The position numbers were made by a program, and so were the translations under genes. Shown piece by piece: positions 19,162 through 27,576 of a DNA stretch of 64,000 nt (within the stretch, counting starts at the first letter, position 1; each line of letters opens with the position of its first letter). This stretch comes from Aliiroseovarius sp. S1339 (GTDB lineage: Bacteria > Pseudomonadota > Alphaproteobacteria > Rhodobacterales > Rhodobacteraceae). Location: NCBI RefSeq assembly GCF_023195695.1, contig NZ_JALPQG010000008.1:142195-206194 (forward strand), written 5' to 3'. A model generated the notes under the pieces. That model had not been told where the DNA came from. It saw only the letters and a list, made by a program, of their open reading frames with translations, and did not search any database.

Positions 19162-20529
19162 ATGAGCGGATTTGACTATGACCTCTTCGTAATCGGTGGC
19201 GGATCGGGCGGCGTGCGTGCGGGTCGGCTGGCAGCCGAAGGTGGTGCTAAGGTCGGACTGGCCGAAGAATTTCGGATGGGTGGAACCTGCGTGATCCGGG
19301 GCTGTGTGCCCAAGAAGCTCATGGTCTTTGCGTCGCAATTTGGCCCGGCTTCTGGCGATGCGCGCGCCTATGGCTGGCAAGGCAACGCGCGCGGCGAATT
19401 TGACTGGGCGGGCACCTTCCGCCCCGCTCTGCACGCCGAACTCGACCGGCTAGAGGCCATCTACACCCGCAACCTTGGCAATTCTGGCGCGGATATTTTC
19501 AATGCACGTGCAACAGTGAAAGACGCCCACACGGTCGAGCTGTCGACCGGTGAAAGCTTCACCGCAAAGCACATTCTTATTGCCACCGGTGGCCGCCCCT
19601 TCTTGCCTGACACACCCGGCGCAGAGGAGCTTGGCATCACCTCAAACGAGGTCTTTAACCTTGACGAATTTCCCAAACGCATCCTGATCGTCGGCGGTGG
19701 ATATATCGCCTGCGAGTTCGCCTGCATCTTCAACGGGTTGGGGTCCAACGTGGCACAGTGGTATCGCGGCGCGCAAATCCTGCGCGGTTTTGACGACGAG
19801 GTGCGTGGCTTCTTGGCCGAGCACATTCGCGAACGCGGTGTCGACCTGCATGTGGGGCTGGAAGTCGAACGTATGGAACGTCGAGACGGCGCGATATGGG
19901 TCAAAGGCACAGACGGGCGCGAAGAGATGTTCGACCAAGTTCTGTTCGCCACGGGACGCGTTCCAAACGCCGATGGCCTTGGGCTGGAAGAGGTGGGCGT
20001 TAAGCTTGGCCGCTCAGGCGCGGTTGCGGTGGACGACTACAGCCAGACCTCGGTTCCTTCGATCTATGCGGTGGGGGATGTGACGAACCGGATCAACCTG
20101 ACGCCGGTCGCGATCCGCGAAGGCATGGCCTTTGTCGAAACGGTCTTTAACGGCAACCCCACCAAACCCGACCATGAAAACGTCGCCTCAGCAGTGTTCA
20201 CGCAGCCAGAGTACGGCACCATTGGACTGTCCGAGGAAGACGCGCGCAAGTCCGAGAAGATCGACGTTTATTGTGCGGCGTTCCGTCCCATGCAGAAAAG
20301 CTTCATCGGGGTGAATGAACGGGTGTTGTTCAAGCTGATCGTCAGCCAGAAAACTCAGAAGGTTGTGGGATGTCATATCGTCGGCGACGGCGCGGGTGAG
20401 ATGATCCAACTTGCCGCAATTGCTGTGAAGATGGGCGCGACCAAACAGGATTTCGACCGGACCGTCGCGGTGCACCCGACCATGTCGGAAGAAATCGTTC
20501 TGATGAAGACGCCCACCCGCAGCGATTAA
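19162..20529 (+). CDS. gor: Glutathione-disulfide reductase
   Basis: 455 residues of the pyridine nucleotide-disulphide oxidoreductase family. FAD-binding GGGSGGVRAGRLAAEGGAKV is followed by the redox-active CVIRGC pair, NAD(P)-binding IVGGGYIACEFACIF (about 180), the second FAD motif SIYAVGDV (about 305) and the C-terminal dimer interface with HPTMSEE carrying the catalytic His-Glu. The CVIRGC version is that of plant and cyanobacterial-type enzymes. The frame opens at 19117; I choose the ATG at 19162 because AAAAGG lies about nine bases upstream and the family starts just before the FAD motif. An ATG at 19156 is an alternative. Confidence 0.95.
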   Translation: MSGFDYDLFVIGGGSGGVRAGRLAAEGGAKVGLAEEFRMGGTCVIRGCVPKKLMVFASQFGPASGDARAYGWQGNARGEFDWAGTFRPALHAELDRLEAIYTRNLGNSGADIFNARATVKDAHTVELSTGESFTAKHILIATGGRPFLPDTPGAEELGITSNEVFNLDEFPKRILIVGGGYIACEFACIFNGLGSNVAQWYRGAQILRGFDDEVRGFLAEHIRERGVDLHVGLEVERMERRDGAIWVKGTDGREEMFDQVLFATGRVPNADGLGLEEVGVKLGRSGAVAVDDYSQTSVPSIYAVGDVTNRINLTPVAIREGMAFVETVFNGNPTKPDHENVASAVFTQPEYGTIGLSEEDARKSEKIDVYCAAFRPMQKSFIGVNERVLFKLIVSQKTQKVVGCHIVGDGAGEMIQLAAIAVKMGATKQDFDRTVAVHPTMSEEIVLMKTPTRSD

Positions 20530-20544
20530 GGCCCAGACCAAGGT

Positions 20545-20600
20545 CGCGATGCGAAAGCACAGGAAATTCAACTCAAAAGGGGGTGCATCGCGTCCCCTTT
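20545..20600 (+). promoter_or_regulatory. Two mutually exclusive stems in the gor-hflK gap
   Basis: CGCGATGC (20545-20552) can pair with GCATCGCG (20585-20592). AAAGGGG (20576-20582) can pair with CCCCTTT (20594-20600). The second stem starts inside the loop of the first and ends outside it, so they compete or form a pseudoknot. The second stem alone would be a weak gor terminator. It lies 70 bases upstream of hflK. Confidence 0.4.
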
Positions 20601-20669
20601 GCCTTGAAATCTGCGCCTTAAAGGGTCAGGTATAGCTCGAAACCATTTACGTGGAAGGAATAGGACCAG

Positions 20670-21812
20670 ATGGCCAGTGATAATGGCGGCCCATGGGGCG
20701 GCGGTGGAAACCGTGGCGGCTCGGACGGGCGTCCCCCCTCGAACGGTGGGGGCAACCGTGGCGGTAAAGAACCATCGCAAATGCCCGAGATTGATGAGCT
20801 TATGAAAAAGGGCCAGGAACAGCTGCGCGTGCTTATGGGTGGCCGGGGCGACAAACGTCGCGGCGGCGGCGCAGGCGGTGGCGGCGAAGGCCCCAGTTTG
20901 GGGCGTGGCTCTATTCTAATCGTTGCCCTTGTGGCGGTGGCCGTCTGGGTTTTTGCAAGTTTCTACCGTGTGGACACGTCAGAACAATCGGTCGAGCTTC
21001 TGTTCGGCGAACGTTACGGCGTTGGGCAGGAGGGTCTGAATTTCGCACCCTGGCCTGTTGTCACCAAAGAAATTTATCCGGTGACACGCGAAAACGTCAT
21101 CAACATCGGTGACGGCAACAATGAAGGTTTGATGCTGACGGGCGACGAAAACATCGTCGACATCGACTATCAGGTTGTCTGGAACATCTCGGATGTCGAA
21201 AAGTTCGTGTTCAACATGGCGGGTCCGGAAGACACCATTCGGGCAGTATCAGAATCAGCGATGCGCGAGATTATCGCCCGCTCGCGTCTGGCCCCCATCC
21301 TGACCTCGGATCGTGGTGTCATTGCGCAAGACCTTGAAAGCCTGATCCAGTCAACGCTGGACGGCTATCAATCGGGCGTGAACATCGTGCGGGTTAACTT
21401 TGACCGTGCCGACCCGCCCGAGGATGTTATCGACAGCTTCCGCGAAGTGCAGGCCGCTGAACAGACCCGCGATACGTTGCAGAAGCAGGCGGATGCTTAT
21501 GCAAACCGCGTGGTTGCCGAAGCTCGTGGTGCAGCTGCCCAGTTGATGGAGCAAGCCGAAGGCTACCGCGCACGCGTCGTGAACGAAGCCGATGGTGAGG
21601 CCGCGCGCTTTATCGCTGTCTATGACGAATTCGCCAAGGCACCTGACATCACGCGCAAACGGCTTTATCTCGAAACCATCGAGAAAGTTTTGCGAAACGT
21701 GGACAAGGTGATCATTGACGATGGCGTCGGTGGTGAAGGTGGCGTTGTGCCTTATCTGCCGCTGAATGAACTGACGCGCAAACCCGCGCAAACCGACGGA
21801 GGGTCGAACTAA
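20670..21812 (+). CDS. hflK: FtsH protease modulator HflK
   Basis: 380 residues: a Gly-rich cytosolic N terminus (NGGPWGGGGNRGGS and a later GGGAGGGGEG), one membrane helix (ILIVALVAVAVWVFASFY, about 88-105), then the SPFH/band 7 domain and a long coiled coil with AEQTRDTLQKQADAYANRVV (about 265-330). HflK and HflC form the ring that encloses FtsH in the inner membrane and limits its proteolysis. AGGACCAG precedes the ATG. Its stop overlaps the hflC start by one base. The ftsH gene itself is in this window at 37.6 kb. Confidence 0.96.
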   Translation: MASDNGGPWGGGGNRGGSDGRPPSNGGGNRGGKEPSQMPEIDELMKKGQEQLRVLMGGRGDKRRGGGAGGGGEGPSLGRGSILIVALVAVAVWVFASFYRVDTSEQSVELLFGERYGVGQEGLNFAPWPVVTKEIYPVTRENVINIGDGNNEGLMLTGDENIVDIDYQVVWNISDVEKFVFNMAGPEDTIRAVSESAMREIIARSRLAPILTSDRGVIAQDLESLIQSTLDGYQSGVNIVRVNFDRADPPEDVIDSFREVQAAEQTRDTLQKQADAYANRVVAEARGAAAQLMEQAEGYRARVVNEADGEAARFIAVYDEFAKAPDITRKRLYLETIEKVLRNVDKVIIDDGVGGEGGVVPYLPLNELTRKPAQTDGGSN

Positions 21813-22681
21813 TGAAACGCACTCAAATCGTCCTTTTCGTTCTGGTTGCGCTGGTGTTCGGCGCTTTGCAGACGATCTACATCGTGGATGAACGCGAGAA
21901 GGCGCTGCGCCTGTGGTTCGGTGAGGTTCAGGCAGAGATTTCTGATCCCGGCCTGTATTTCAAAATCCCCGTGCTGCATGAGATCGTCAAATATGACGAC
22001 CGAATCCTGCCCTTGGAAACCAGCAAGCTTGAGGTGACACCCGCAGACAGCCGCCGGCTTGAAGTGGACGCCTTTGCGCGCTGGCGCATCGCGGATCCCA
22101 AACAGTTCCGCCGTGCGGTCGGTGCAAGCTCGATCGCAGGTGCTACACCCCGTCTGGAACGTATCTTGAATGCCGAGTTGCGAGAGGTTCTGGGTAAAGT
22201 GGATTCGGGCGCGGTTCTGTCCGCTGACCGGGTTCTATTGATGAACCAGATTCGCGACCAAGCGCGCATACAAGCGGCATCGTTGGGTGTTGAGATCATT
22301 GACGTGCGGATCAAACGTGCCGATCTGCCCAAGCAAAACCTTGAAGCGACCTTTGAGCGGATGCGTGCCGAACGTCAGCGTCTCGCCGCAGATGAAATCG
22401 CGCGCGGTAATGAAGCCGCCCAACGTTTGCGGGCCACCGCAGACCGGACCGTGGTTGAAACCGTGTCCGAGGCCCGCAAGCAGGCCCAGATCATCAGAGG
22501 TCAGGCGGACGCCCGCCGCAACGGTATTCTGGCCGATGCATTGGGTCGCGATCCGGAATTCTATGCCTTCCTGCGCTCGCTTGAAGCCTATGAAAGCTCG
22601 TTGGGCGGCTCCAATTCTTCGATGGTCATTTCGCCCGACAGCGAATTCTTTGATTATCTGAAATCGGATACGGGCCGCTGA
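21812..22681 (+). CDS. hflC: FtsH protease modulator HflC
   Basis: 289 residues with an N-terminal membrane anchor (IVLFVLVALVFGALQTIYIV), the SPFH domain beginning DEREKALRLWFGE, and the family hallmark IIDVRIKRADLPKQN (about 160) leading into a coiled coil (ERMRAERQRLAADEIARG). The C-terminal stretch ends FFDYLKS, as in E. coli HflC. It is coupled to hflK (TAATG) and to the small gene after it (TGATG). Confidence 0.96.
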   Translation: MKRTQIVLFVLVALVFGALQTIYIVDEREKALRLWFGEVQAEISDPGLYFKIPVLHEIVKYDDRILPLETSKLEVTPADSRRLEVDAFARWRIADPKQFRRAVGASSIAGATPRLERILNAELREVLGKVDSGAVLSADRVLLMNQIRDQARIQAASLGVEIIDVRIKRADLPKQNLEATFERMRAERQRLAADEIARGNEAAQRLRATADRTVVETVSEARKQAQIIRGQADARRNGILADALGRDPEFYAFLRSLEAYESSLGGSNSSMVISPDSEFFDYLKSDTGR

Positions 22682-22866
22682 TGTCTGTGATCCTTTTGGG
22701 GATCGGGCTTGTGCTCGTGATTGAGGGGCTGGTGTTCGCACTGGCCCCTTCGCGTCTGGACGATCTGGTGCAGTTTATGGCCGAGATGCCGCGCGATCAA
22801 AGGCGCGTGATTGGCCTCGTGGCGCTGGCATTGGGTGTTATGCTCGTGTGGTTGTCGCAGACTTAG
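22681..22866 (+). CDS. DUF2065 (YjeT-type) small membrane protein
   Basis: 61 residues with two hydrophobic helices (VILLGIGLVLVIEGLVFAL and RRVIGLVALALGVMLVWL) and the linking motif LDDLVQFMAEMP, matching DUF2065/YjeT. In many proteobacteria this gene sits beside hflKC, as here, and its start overlaps the hflC stop by one base, so it is very probably part of the same complex or its regulation. Function is unproven. Confidence 0.9.
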   Translation: MSVILLGIGLVLVIEGLVFALAPSRLDDLVQFMAEMPRDQRRVIGLVALALGVMLVWLSQT

Positions 22867-22980
22867 AGCGCCAATTGTTACAGCTTGGGCGGTTTGTGTC
22901 AGATTGGCCATTTCGCATAATTTACTTGATATGTGGGGCAGGTCGTATATCCGTGCCCGAGTTATTGAAAAAGCAGGCCC

Positions 22981-24015
22981 ATGAATCATACACCAGACTT
23001 TCCGCCAACAACCCATAACGCAAAATCAGCGAAAGACTGGGTAAAGACCTTAGCAACCTATCGCGAACCCAACCAGTGGCGCAGCGCATTTGAACTTGGT
23101 GTCAGCATTGGCCCGTTCATTGTCTTGTGGGTATTGGCGTGGCTGTCGATGTCGGTCAGCCTTTGGTTGACGCTGGCAATTTCGATCGTCAACGCATTGT
23201 TTTTGTTGCGCCTGTTCACCATTCAGCATGACTGCGGCCACGGCGCGTTTTTCAAACAACGTGCGCTTAGCGACTGGGTCGGGCGCGTCCTTGGGGTTCT
23301 GACCCTGACACCATATGCCGTCTGGCGGCGCACTCATTCGATACACCACAGCGCGGCTGGCAATCTGGGCAAGCGTGGCATTGGCGACATCATGACCCTG
23401 ACAGTTGACGAATATAACGACTTGTCCCGGTTCGAACGTCTAAAATACCGGGTCTATCGTAATCCGGTCGTCCTGTTTGGGTTTGCGCCAAGCTATCTTT
23501 TCCTGCTGCAAAACCGCCTGCCGTTCGGCCTGATGGACAGCGCCCGGTATTGGATCAGCGCGATGGGCACCAATCTGGCGATCGTCGTCGGTCTGGCTGT
23601 GATCTGGTATTTCGGCGGTTTTGCGGCGGTTTTCCTGATTTTCCTGCCCACGACCATTCTGGCCGCAACGGCTGGCATGTGGCTCTTCTATGTGCAGCAC
23701 CAATTCGAAGACACGCATTGGAGCACCGAAGAAGACTGGCAGCTTCACGACGCTGCGCTTGAGGGCAGCTCGCATTATGTCATGCCGCCGATTTTGCAAT
23801 GGTTCAGCGCCAATATCGGCATTCACCATGTGCATCATCTTTACAGTCGCATCCCGTTCTATCGGCTGACCGAGGTGCTTCGCGACCATACCGAACTGGC
23901 CCAAGCCAACCGGATGACCATCCCGCAAAGCCTATCCTGCGCACGGCTGCATCTGTGGGACGCTCAGCGCAAACAGCTTTTGTCGTTCTCGCAAGCCCGC
24001 GCGATTTACGGATAG
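22981..24015 (+). CDS. Membrane fatty acid desaturase
   Basis: 344 residues with the three histidine clusters of the di-iron desaturase/hydroxylase superfamily: HDCGHG (about 83-88), HSIHH (about 119-123) and HHVHH (about 280). Hydrophobic pairs lie between them (VLWVLAWLSMSVSLWLTLAISIV; ALFLLRLF; NLAIVVGLAVIWYFGGFAAVFLIFL). The extra histidine in VQHQFEDTHW is usual for acyl-lipid desaturases. It probably introduces a double bond into membrane acyl chains; position specificity cannot be inferred. The 114 bases before it hold no gene. Confidence 0.92.
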   Translation: MNHTPDFPPTTHNAKSAKDWVKTLATYREPNQWRSAFELGVSIGPFIVLWVLAWLSMSVSLWLTLAISIVNALFLLRLFTIQHDCGHGAFFKQRALSDWVGRVLGVLTLTPYAVWRRTHSIHHSAAGNLGKRGIGDIMTLTVDEYNDLSRFERLKYRVYRNPVVLFGFAPSYLFLLQNRLPFGLMDSARYWISAMGTNLAIVVGLAVIWYFGGFAAVFLIFLPTTILAATAGMWLFYVQHQFEDTHWSTEEDWQLHDAALEGSSHYVMPPILQWFSANIGIHHVHHLYSRIPFYRLTEVLRDHTELAQANRMTIPQSLSCARLHLWDAQRKQLLSFSQARAIYG

Positions 24016-24120
24016 GCTTAAGGAACAGCGCGGCGGCGGGCGAGCTTTGGCTAGGCCGCGCGCGACCTGACAAGCATAACACCGCATTACAGACGTTCAC
24101 ATGCCGGTGAATAATGTTCA

Positions 24121-24146
24121 GGAACTTTGCGTTGCGCTTTTTCGTT
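24121..24146 (+). promoter_or_regulatory. EcfG-like (general stress) promoter for the DegP-type protease
   Basis: GGAAC (24121-24125) and CGTT (24143-24146) are separated by exactly 17 bases. This matches the alphaproteobacterial EcfG sigma factor consensus GGAAC-N16-17-CGTT. It lies 64 bases upstream of the protease start at 24210, a normal distance for a promoter. Confidence 0.5.
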
Positions 24147-24209
24147 CCTATCTAGAGACTATTGTTAATCGGGCAGAGGCTCGAAACTGTTTCTTGAAAG
24201 GAGAGAGGT

Positions 24210-25703
24210 GTGAAAGTGCAGGCTATTTCCCCAGACCATGTTCAGATGCGGGGCATGCGCGCTTTTGTCGGGTTAATCATGGCGCTGGCTGTGGTCCTTG
24301 CAACAGGGCTTCGGGCCGAGGCGCGCGGCGCCCCGAACAGCTTTGCCGATCTGGCCGAACAGGTCAGTCCGGCAGTGGTGAACATCACAACATCGACCAT
24401 CGTCGCCCAGCGGACCGGCAACCAGCCGATGATCCCCGAAGGCAGCCCGTTCGAGGATTTCTTCCGCGACTTCCTCGAACGCAATCAGCCCGGTGGGCCA
24501 GATGGCAACGGCAACCAGCAACGCCAGCGACGCAGTCAAGCGCTTGGGTCAGGCTTTGTGATTTCGGAAGATGGGTTCATCGTGACCAACAATCACGTCA
24601 TCGAAGGCGCGGATGAGATCCTGATTGAATTCTTCAACGGTGCGGGCGAACTGCCCGCCAAAGTCATCGGCACCGATCCCAACACCGACATTGCCCTTTT
24701 GAAGGTGGAAAGCGACAAGCCACTGGCCTTCGTGAAGTTTGGCGATAGCGACATCATGCGTGTTGGCGATTGGGTGATGGCGGTTGGCAATCCGTTGGGG
24801 CAGGGCTTTTCGGTGTCTGCCGGGATCGTGTCGCAACGCAACCGCGAATTGTCCGGTGCCTATGACGACTACATCCAGACCGACGCGGCGATCAACCGGG
24901 GCAACTCAGGCGGGCCGCTATTTAACATGGATGCCGAGGTTGTTGGCGTGAACACGGCGATCCTCAGCCCCAATGGCGGCTCGATCGGGATCGGTTTCGC
25001 GATGTCGTCGGCTGTGGTGAAACGTGTTGTGGACCAGCTGAAAGAATTCGGCGAAACCCGCCGCGGCTGGCTTGGCGTGCGCATTCAGGACATCACCGAC
25101 GATATTGCTGAAGCTTTGGGTCTGGAAAGCACTAATGGCGCGTTGATCACTGACGTGCCGGATGGTCCAGCCAAGGACGCGGGCATTCTGCCCAATGACA
25201 TTATCTTGTCCTTTGACGGCACCGAAGTCACTGATACGCGCGAGTTGGTACGTATAGTTGGTAATGCGCCGGTCGGCAAAGCTGTGCGTGTGCTGATCTT
25301 GCGCGATGGTCAGACCGAGACGTTGAAAATCACGTTGGGCCGTCGCGAAGATGCCAGCTCGGCACCGGGCGAGGCACCAAGCGAAGACGCACCGGAAGCA
25401 CCCGCAGAAGGCAAGGTCCTTGGCATGTCGCTCAGCGAACTTGACGACACGCGGCGCGAAGAGCTTGGCTTGAAGCCCACCGCCGAAGGTCTGGTTGTGC
25501 TGGATATCGACGAAGACAGCGAGGCCTTTGAAAAGGGTATTCGTGCAGGCGATGTTGTGGCCGAAGCCGGGCAAGAGGCCGTTGGGTCCATCAAAGACCT
25601 TGAAGCGCGCCTGACAGCCGCCAAGGACGGAGGCCGCAAATCGGTGCTTCTTCTGGTGCGTCGCGACGACAACCCGCGTTTCGTGGCGTTGTCGCTGGAA
25701 TAA
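24210..25703 (+). CDS. DegP/HtrA-family periplasmic serine endoprotease (Do family)
   Basis: 497 residues. A signal peptide (AFVGLIMALAVVLATGLRAEA) leads to a trypsin-like domain with all catalytic residues: His in TNNHVIEGAD (about 130), Asp in NTDIALLKV (about 160) and Ser in GNSGGPL (about 235). Two PDZ domains follow (LGVRIQDI... and LGMSLSEL...). Between signal and protease is a Q/N-rich linker (NGNQQRQRRSQ), the usual LA loop. It degrades or refolds misfolded envelope proteins. GGAG lies six bases before the GTG start at 24210. An EcfG-like promoter is visible upstream. Confidence 0.95.
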   Translation: MKVQAISPDHVQMRGMRAFVGLIMALAVVLATGLRAEARGAPNSFADLAEQVSPAVVNITTSTIVAQRTGNQPMIPEGSPFEDFFRDFLERNQPGGPDGNGNQQRQRRSQALGSGFVISEDGFIVTNNHVIEGADEILIEFFNGAGELPAKVIGTDPNTDIALLKVESDKPLAFVKFGDSDIMRVGDWVMAVGNPLGQGFSVSAGIVSQRNRELSGAYDDYIQTDAAINRGNSGGPLFNMDAEVVGVNTAILSPNGGSIGIGFAMSSAVVKRVVDQLKEFGETRRGWLGVRIQDITDDIAEALGLESTNGALITDVPDGPAKDAGILPNDIILSFDGTEVTDTRELVRIVGNAPVGKAVRVLILRDGQTETLKITLGRREDASSAPGEAPSEDAPEAPAEGKVLGMSLSELDDTRREELGLKPTAEGLVVLDIDEDSEAFEKGIRAGDVVAEAGQEAVGSIKDLEARLTAAKDGGRKSVLLLVRRDDNPRFVALSLE

Positions 25704-25719
25704 GCAACCCAAAAGATAA

Positions 25720-25744
25720 CCCCGCCCGGTGGTGCCGGACGGGG
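25720..25744 (+). terminator. Hairpin after the protease gene
   Basis: CCCCGCCCGG (25720-25729) pairs with CCGGACGGGG (25735-25744) with one mismatch around a five-base loop, 17 bases after the stop. No T run follows. Confidence 0.5.
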
Positions 25745-25760
25745 TGAATACGGTGATCAG

Positions 25761-25784
25761 AACCCGCGCTTTGCCGCGCGGGTT
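25761..25784. terminator. Hairpin between convergent genes
   Basis: AACCCGCG (25761-25768) and CGCGGGTT (25777-25784) form a perfect 8-bp stem, 18 bases after the stop of the DUF1127 gene on the minus strand. There is no clear T run. It probably ends or protects one of the two converging messages. Confidence 0.4.
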
Positions 25785-25802
25785 AATCCGTTTCGGTGTT
25801 TC

Positions 25803-26000
25803 TTAGAGCGCACTGATATCTGCGCGGCACAGGCCGATATCATCAAGTTCCCGGTCACTCAGCTTCGACAGAGCGATGCGAGTCATGCGCTCGTCGTTCC
25901 ATGCGGTGATCGCGGCAACAAAGCCACGAATTGCGCTGGACAGACGTTCCCCGAAGGACGCACCGTTCACAGGGATATATGTCGTTTCGAAAGCAGCCAT
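25803..26000 (-). CDS. DUF1127 small protein
   Basis: 65 residues ending in the DUF1127 motif LSKLSDRELDDIGLCRADI. Such proteins are small, basic-to-neutral and frequent in alphaproteobacteria; some have been linked to RNA turnover and to phosphate or stress responses, but this one is not characterised. The open frame runs 78 codons further upstream; I choose the ATG at 26000 because AAGGA lies seven bases before it, whereas the ATG at 26006 is too close to that site. Confidence 0.88.
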   Translation of the reverse strand: MAAFETTYIPVNGASFGERLSSAIRGFVAAITAWNDERMTRIALSKLSDRELDDIGLCRADISAL

Positions 26001-26090
26001 TTTCATGTCCTTCTCGGTAAGTAAGTTTACTGCGGTAAGCATTTGTTCTTTCCGGCATGTAGGGCCGAAGTTCGGGGGCAGCAAGGCCCT

Positions 26091-26120
26091 AAATTGCATG
26101 ACTCTCATGCAATTTTTGCA
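26091..26120. promoter_or_regulatory. Two overlapping palindromes, candidate operator
   Basis: AAATTGCATGA (26091-26101) and TCATGCAATTT (26105-26115) are exact complements three bases apart. TGCAATTTTTGCA (26108-26120) is a second perfect palindrome sharing the right arm. The region is 91-120 bases upstream of the DUF1127 start. Two overlapping dyads in one intergenic region suggest a binding site for a dimeric regulator; TGCAA-N3-TTGCA resembles Fur/Mur-type sites of alphaproteobacteria, but I cannot assign it firmly. Confidence 0.45.
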
Positions 26121-26286
26121 ACGGGTCGCATTTGGAATAGGTGATGTCGAAAACAGGCCGAAATAGGTAAAACTGGCGGCCGTATTTCTTTGTGCAGATG
26201 ATGCGCTGTGACAATAAGGCATCAAGTTTGGCACTCTGTTTCAGATGTCAGAGAATCACAGGGCAGCGCAAATCTTTCTGGCGCGT

Positions 26287-26301
26287 GTTCTTGTTTCGTG
26301 C
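26287..26301 (+). promoter_or_regulatory. Possible LexA (SOS) box upstream of ruvC
   Basis: GTTC-N7-GTGC differs by one base from the alphaproteobacterial LexA site GTTC-N7-GTTC and lies 75-89 bases before the ruvC ATG. ruvCAB is SOS-controlled in several bacteria. The match is short and could be chance. Confidence 0.25.
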
Positions 26302-26375
26302 TAGTCCGGTTTTCAACAAGGCCGCCGCGCATCATGCGCCAGCGGCCGGGCAGAGCAGACAGGGCAGGGTGCAAC

Positions 26376-26882
26376 ATGCGTGTTATTGGCATTGACCCGG
26401 GGCTAAGGAACCTTGGTTGGGGCGTGATCGACACCGACGGCACACGCATGTCGCATGTGGCCAACGGGATCTGTCATTCGCGAACCGGTGAACTGGCCGC
26501 GCGACTGTTGTCTCTTTACGACCAACTGACTGACGTGCTGGCGCAATTCGCCCCCGAAACTGCGGCAGTCGAACAGACTTTCGTGAACAAGGACGCCGTC
26601 GCCACCCTGAAGCTGGGGCAAGCACGCGGCATCGCTTTGCTGGTGCCTGCCAAGGCGGGGCTTCCCATCGGGGAATATGCACCCAACGCGGTGAAGAAGG
26701 CCGTGGTGGGCGTGGGCCATGCCGATAAGAAACAGGTCGAGCATATGGTGAAAATGCAATTGCCCGGCGTTCAGATCAAAGGTGCGGATGCCGCCGATGC
26801 GCTGGCCATCGCGATCTGCCATGCGTTTCACGCGCAGAGTGCCGGGCGTCTGGAAGCCGCGTTGAAGAAAGCCACAGCATGA
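26376..26882 (+). CDS. ruvC: Holliday junction resolvase RuvC
   Basis: 168 residues. The four catalytic acids match E. coli numbering: Asp7 in GIDPG, Glu66 in VEQTF, and Asp138 and Asp141 in [12 protein letters not shown]. The dimeric enzyme cuts Holliday junctions symmetrically. The frame is open 56 codons upstream, but the ATG at 26376 starts exactly at the first beta strand and follows an AGGG-containing site. The ruvA ATG overlaps its end by four bases. Confidence 0.97.
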   Translation: MRVIGIDPGLRNLGWGVIDTDGTRMSHVANGICHSRTGELAARLLSLYDQLTDVLAQFAPETAAVEQTFVNKDAVATLKLGQARGIALLVPAKAGLPIGEYAPNAVKKAVVGVGHADKKQVEHMVKMQLPGVQIKGADAADALAIAICHAFHAQSAGRLEAALKKATA

Positions 26883-27559
26883 TTGGTAAAATCGCAGGAC
26901 GTCTTGATTACCGTGCCGATGATCATGTTCTGATCGACGTGCGCGGCGTGGGCTATCTGGTCTATGTCTCGGACCGCACCATGGCCAGCCTGCCCGGACC
27001 GGGCGAGGCGGTCGCGCTCTATACCGAGCTTTTGGTGCGCGAGGACAATCTGCAACTGTTCGGCTTCACGACGCTGGTTGAAAAAGAATGGCATCGGTTG
27101 CTTATGAGCGTGCAGGGTATTGGCGCGAAGGCCTCGATGGCAATCCTTGGCACGCTTGGCGCCGATGGGGTCAGTCGCGCGATTGCGCTGGGCGACTGGA
27201 ACGCTGTGAAAGCCGCCAAGGGTCTTGGCCCGAAAACCGCGCAGCGCGTGGTGTTGGAGCTGAAAGACAAGGCGGCGTCTGTCATGGCGCTGTCGGGTCA
27301 GGCATCGACCGCCACAAGTGCTGCTGCCGCGCAGGATGACGCGGTGATCGAACCAACAACACCCTCTGCGACCGTCGCTGCGCCCATGCCCACCGGCAAT
27401 GCCGCCGCGCAATCCGAGGCGCTGTCGGCCCTGACCAACCTTGGCTACGCGCCGGGCGAAGCGGCATCTGCCGTGGCACAGGCCTTGGGCGAGGATGCGA
27501 CGCTCGACACGTCCGGCCTGATCCGCGCCGCGCTGAAACTTCTTGCGCCCAAAGGGTAG
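26879..27559 (+). CDS. ruvA: Holliday junction DNA helicase subunit RuvA
   Basis: 226 residues. An OB-fold domain ([31 protein letters not shown]) is followed by two helix-hairpin-helix motifs ([13 protein letters not shown] and [19 protein letters not shown]), an Ala/Thr-rich flexible linker (about 140-180) and domain III ([19 protein letters not shown]), which contacts RuvB. RuvA binds the four-way junction. It overlaps ruvC by four bases and precedes ruvB by 17. Confidence 0.97.
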   Translation: MIGKIAGRLDYRADDHVLIDVRGVGYLVYVSDRTMASLPGPGEAVALYTELLVREDNLQLFGFTTLVEKEWHRLLMSVQGIGAKASMAILGTLGADGVSRAIALGDWNAVKAAKGLGPKTAQRVVLELKDKAASVMALSGQASTATSAAAAQDDAVIEPTTPSATVAAPMPTGNAAAQSEALSALTNLGYAPGEAASAVAQALGEDATLDTSGLIRAALKLLAPKG

Positions 27560-27576
27560 GGGGCTAGAAAGAACCC

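Larger units (their letters stand above)
26001..26375. other. 375-bp divergent regulatory region between DUF1127 and ruvC
   Basis: No gene is supported here. It must hold promoters for the DUF1127 gene (minus) and for the long ruvC-to-ftsH run (plus). It contains two overlapping palindromes (26091-26120) and a LexA-like half-matching site (26287-26301). Confidence 0.6.
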
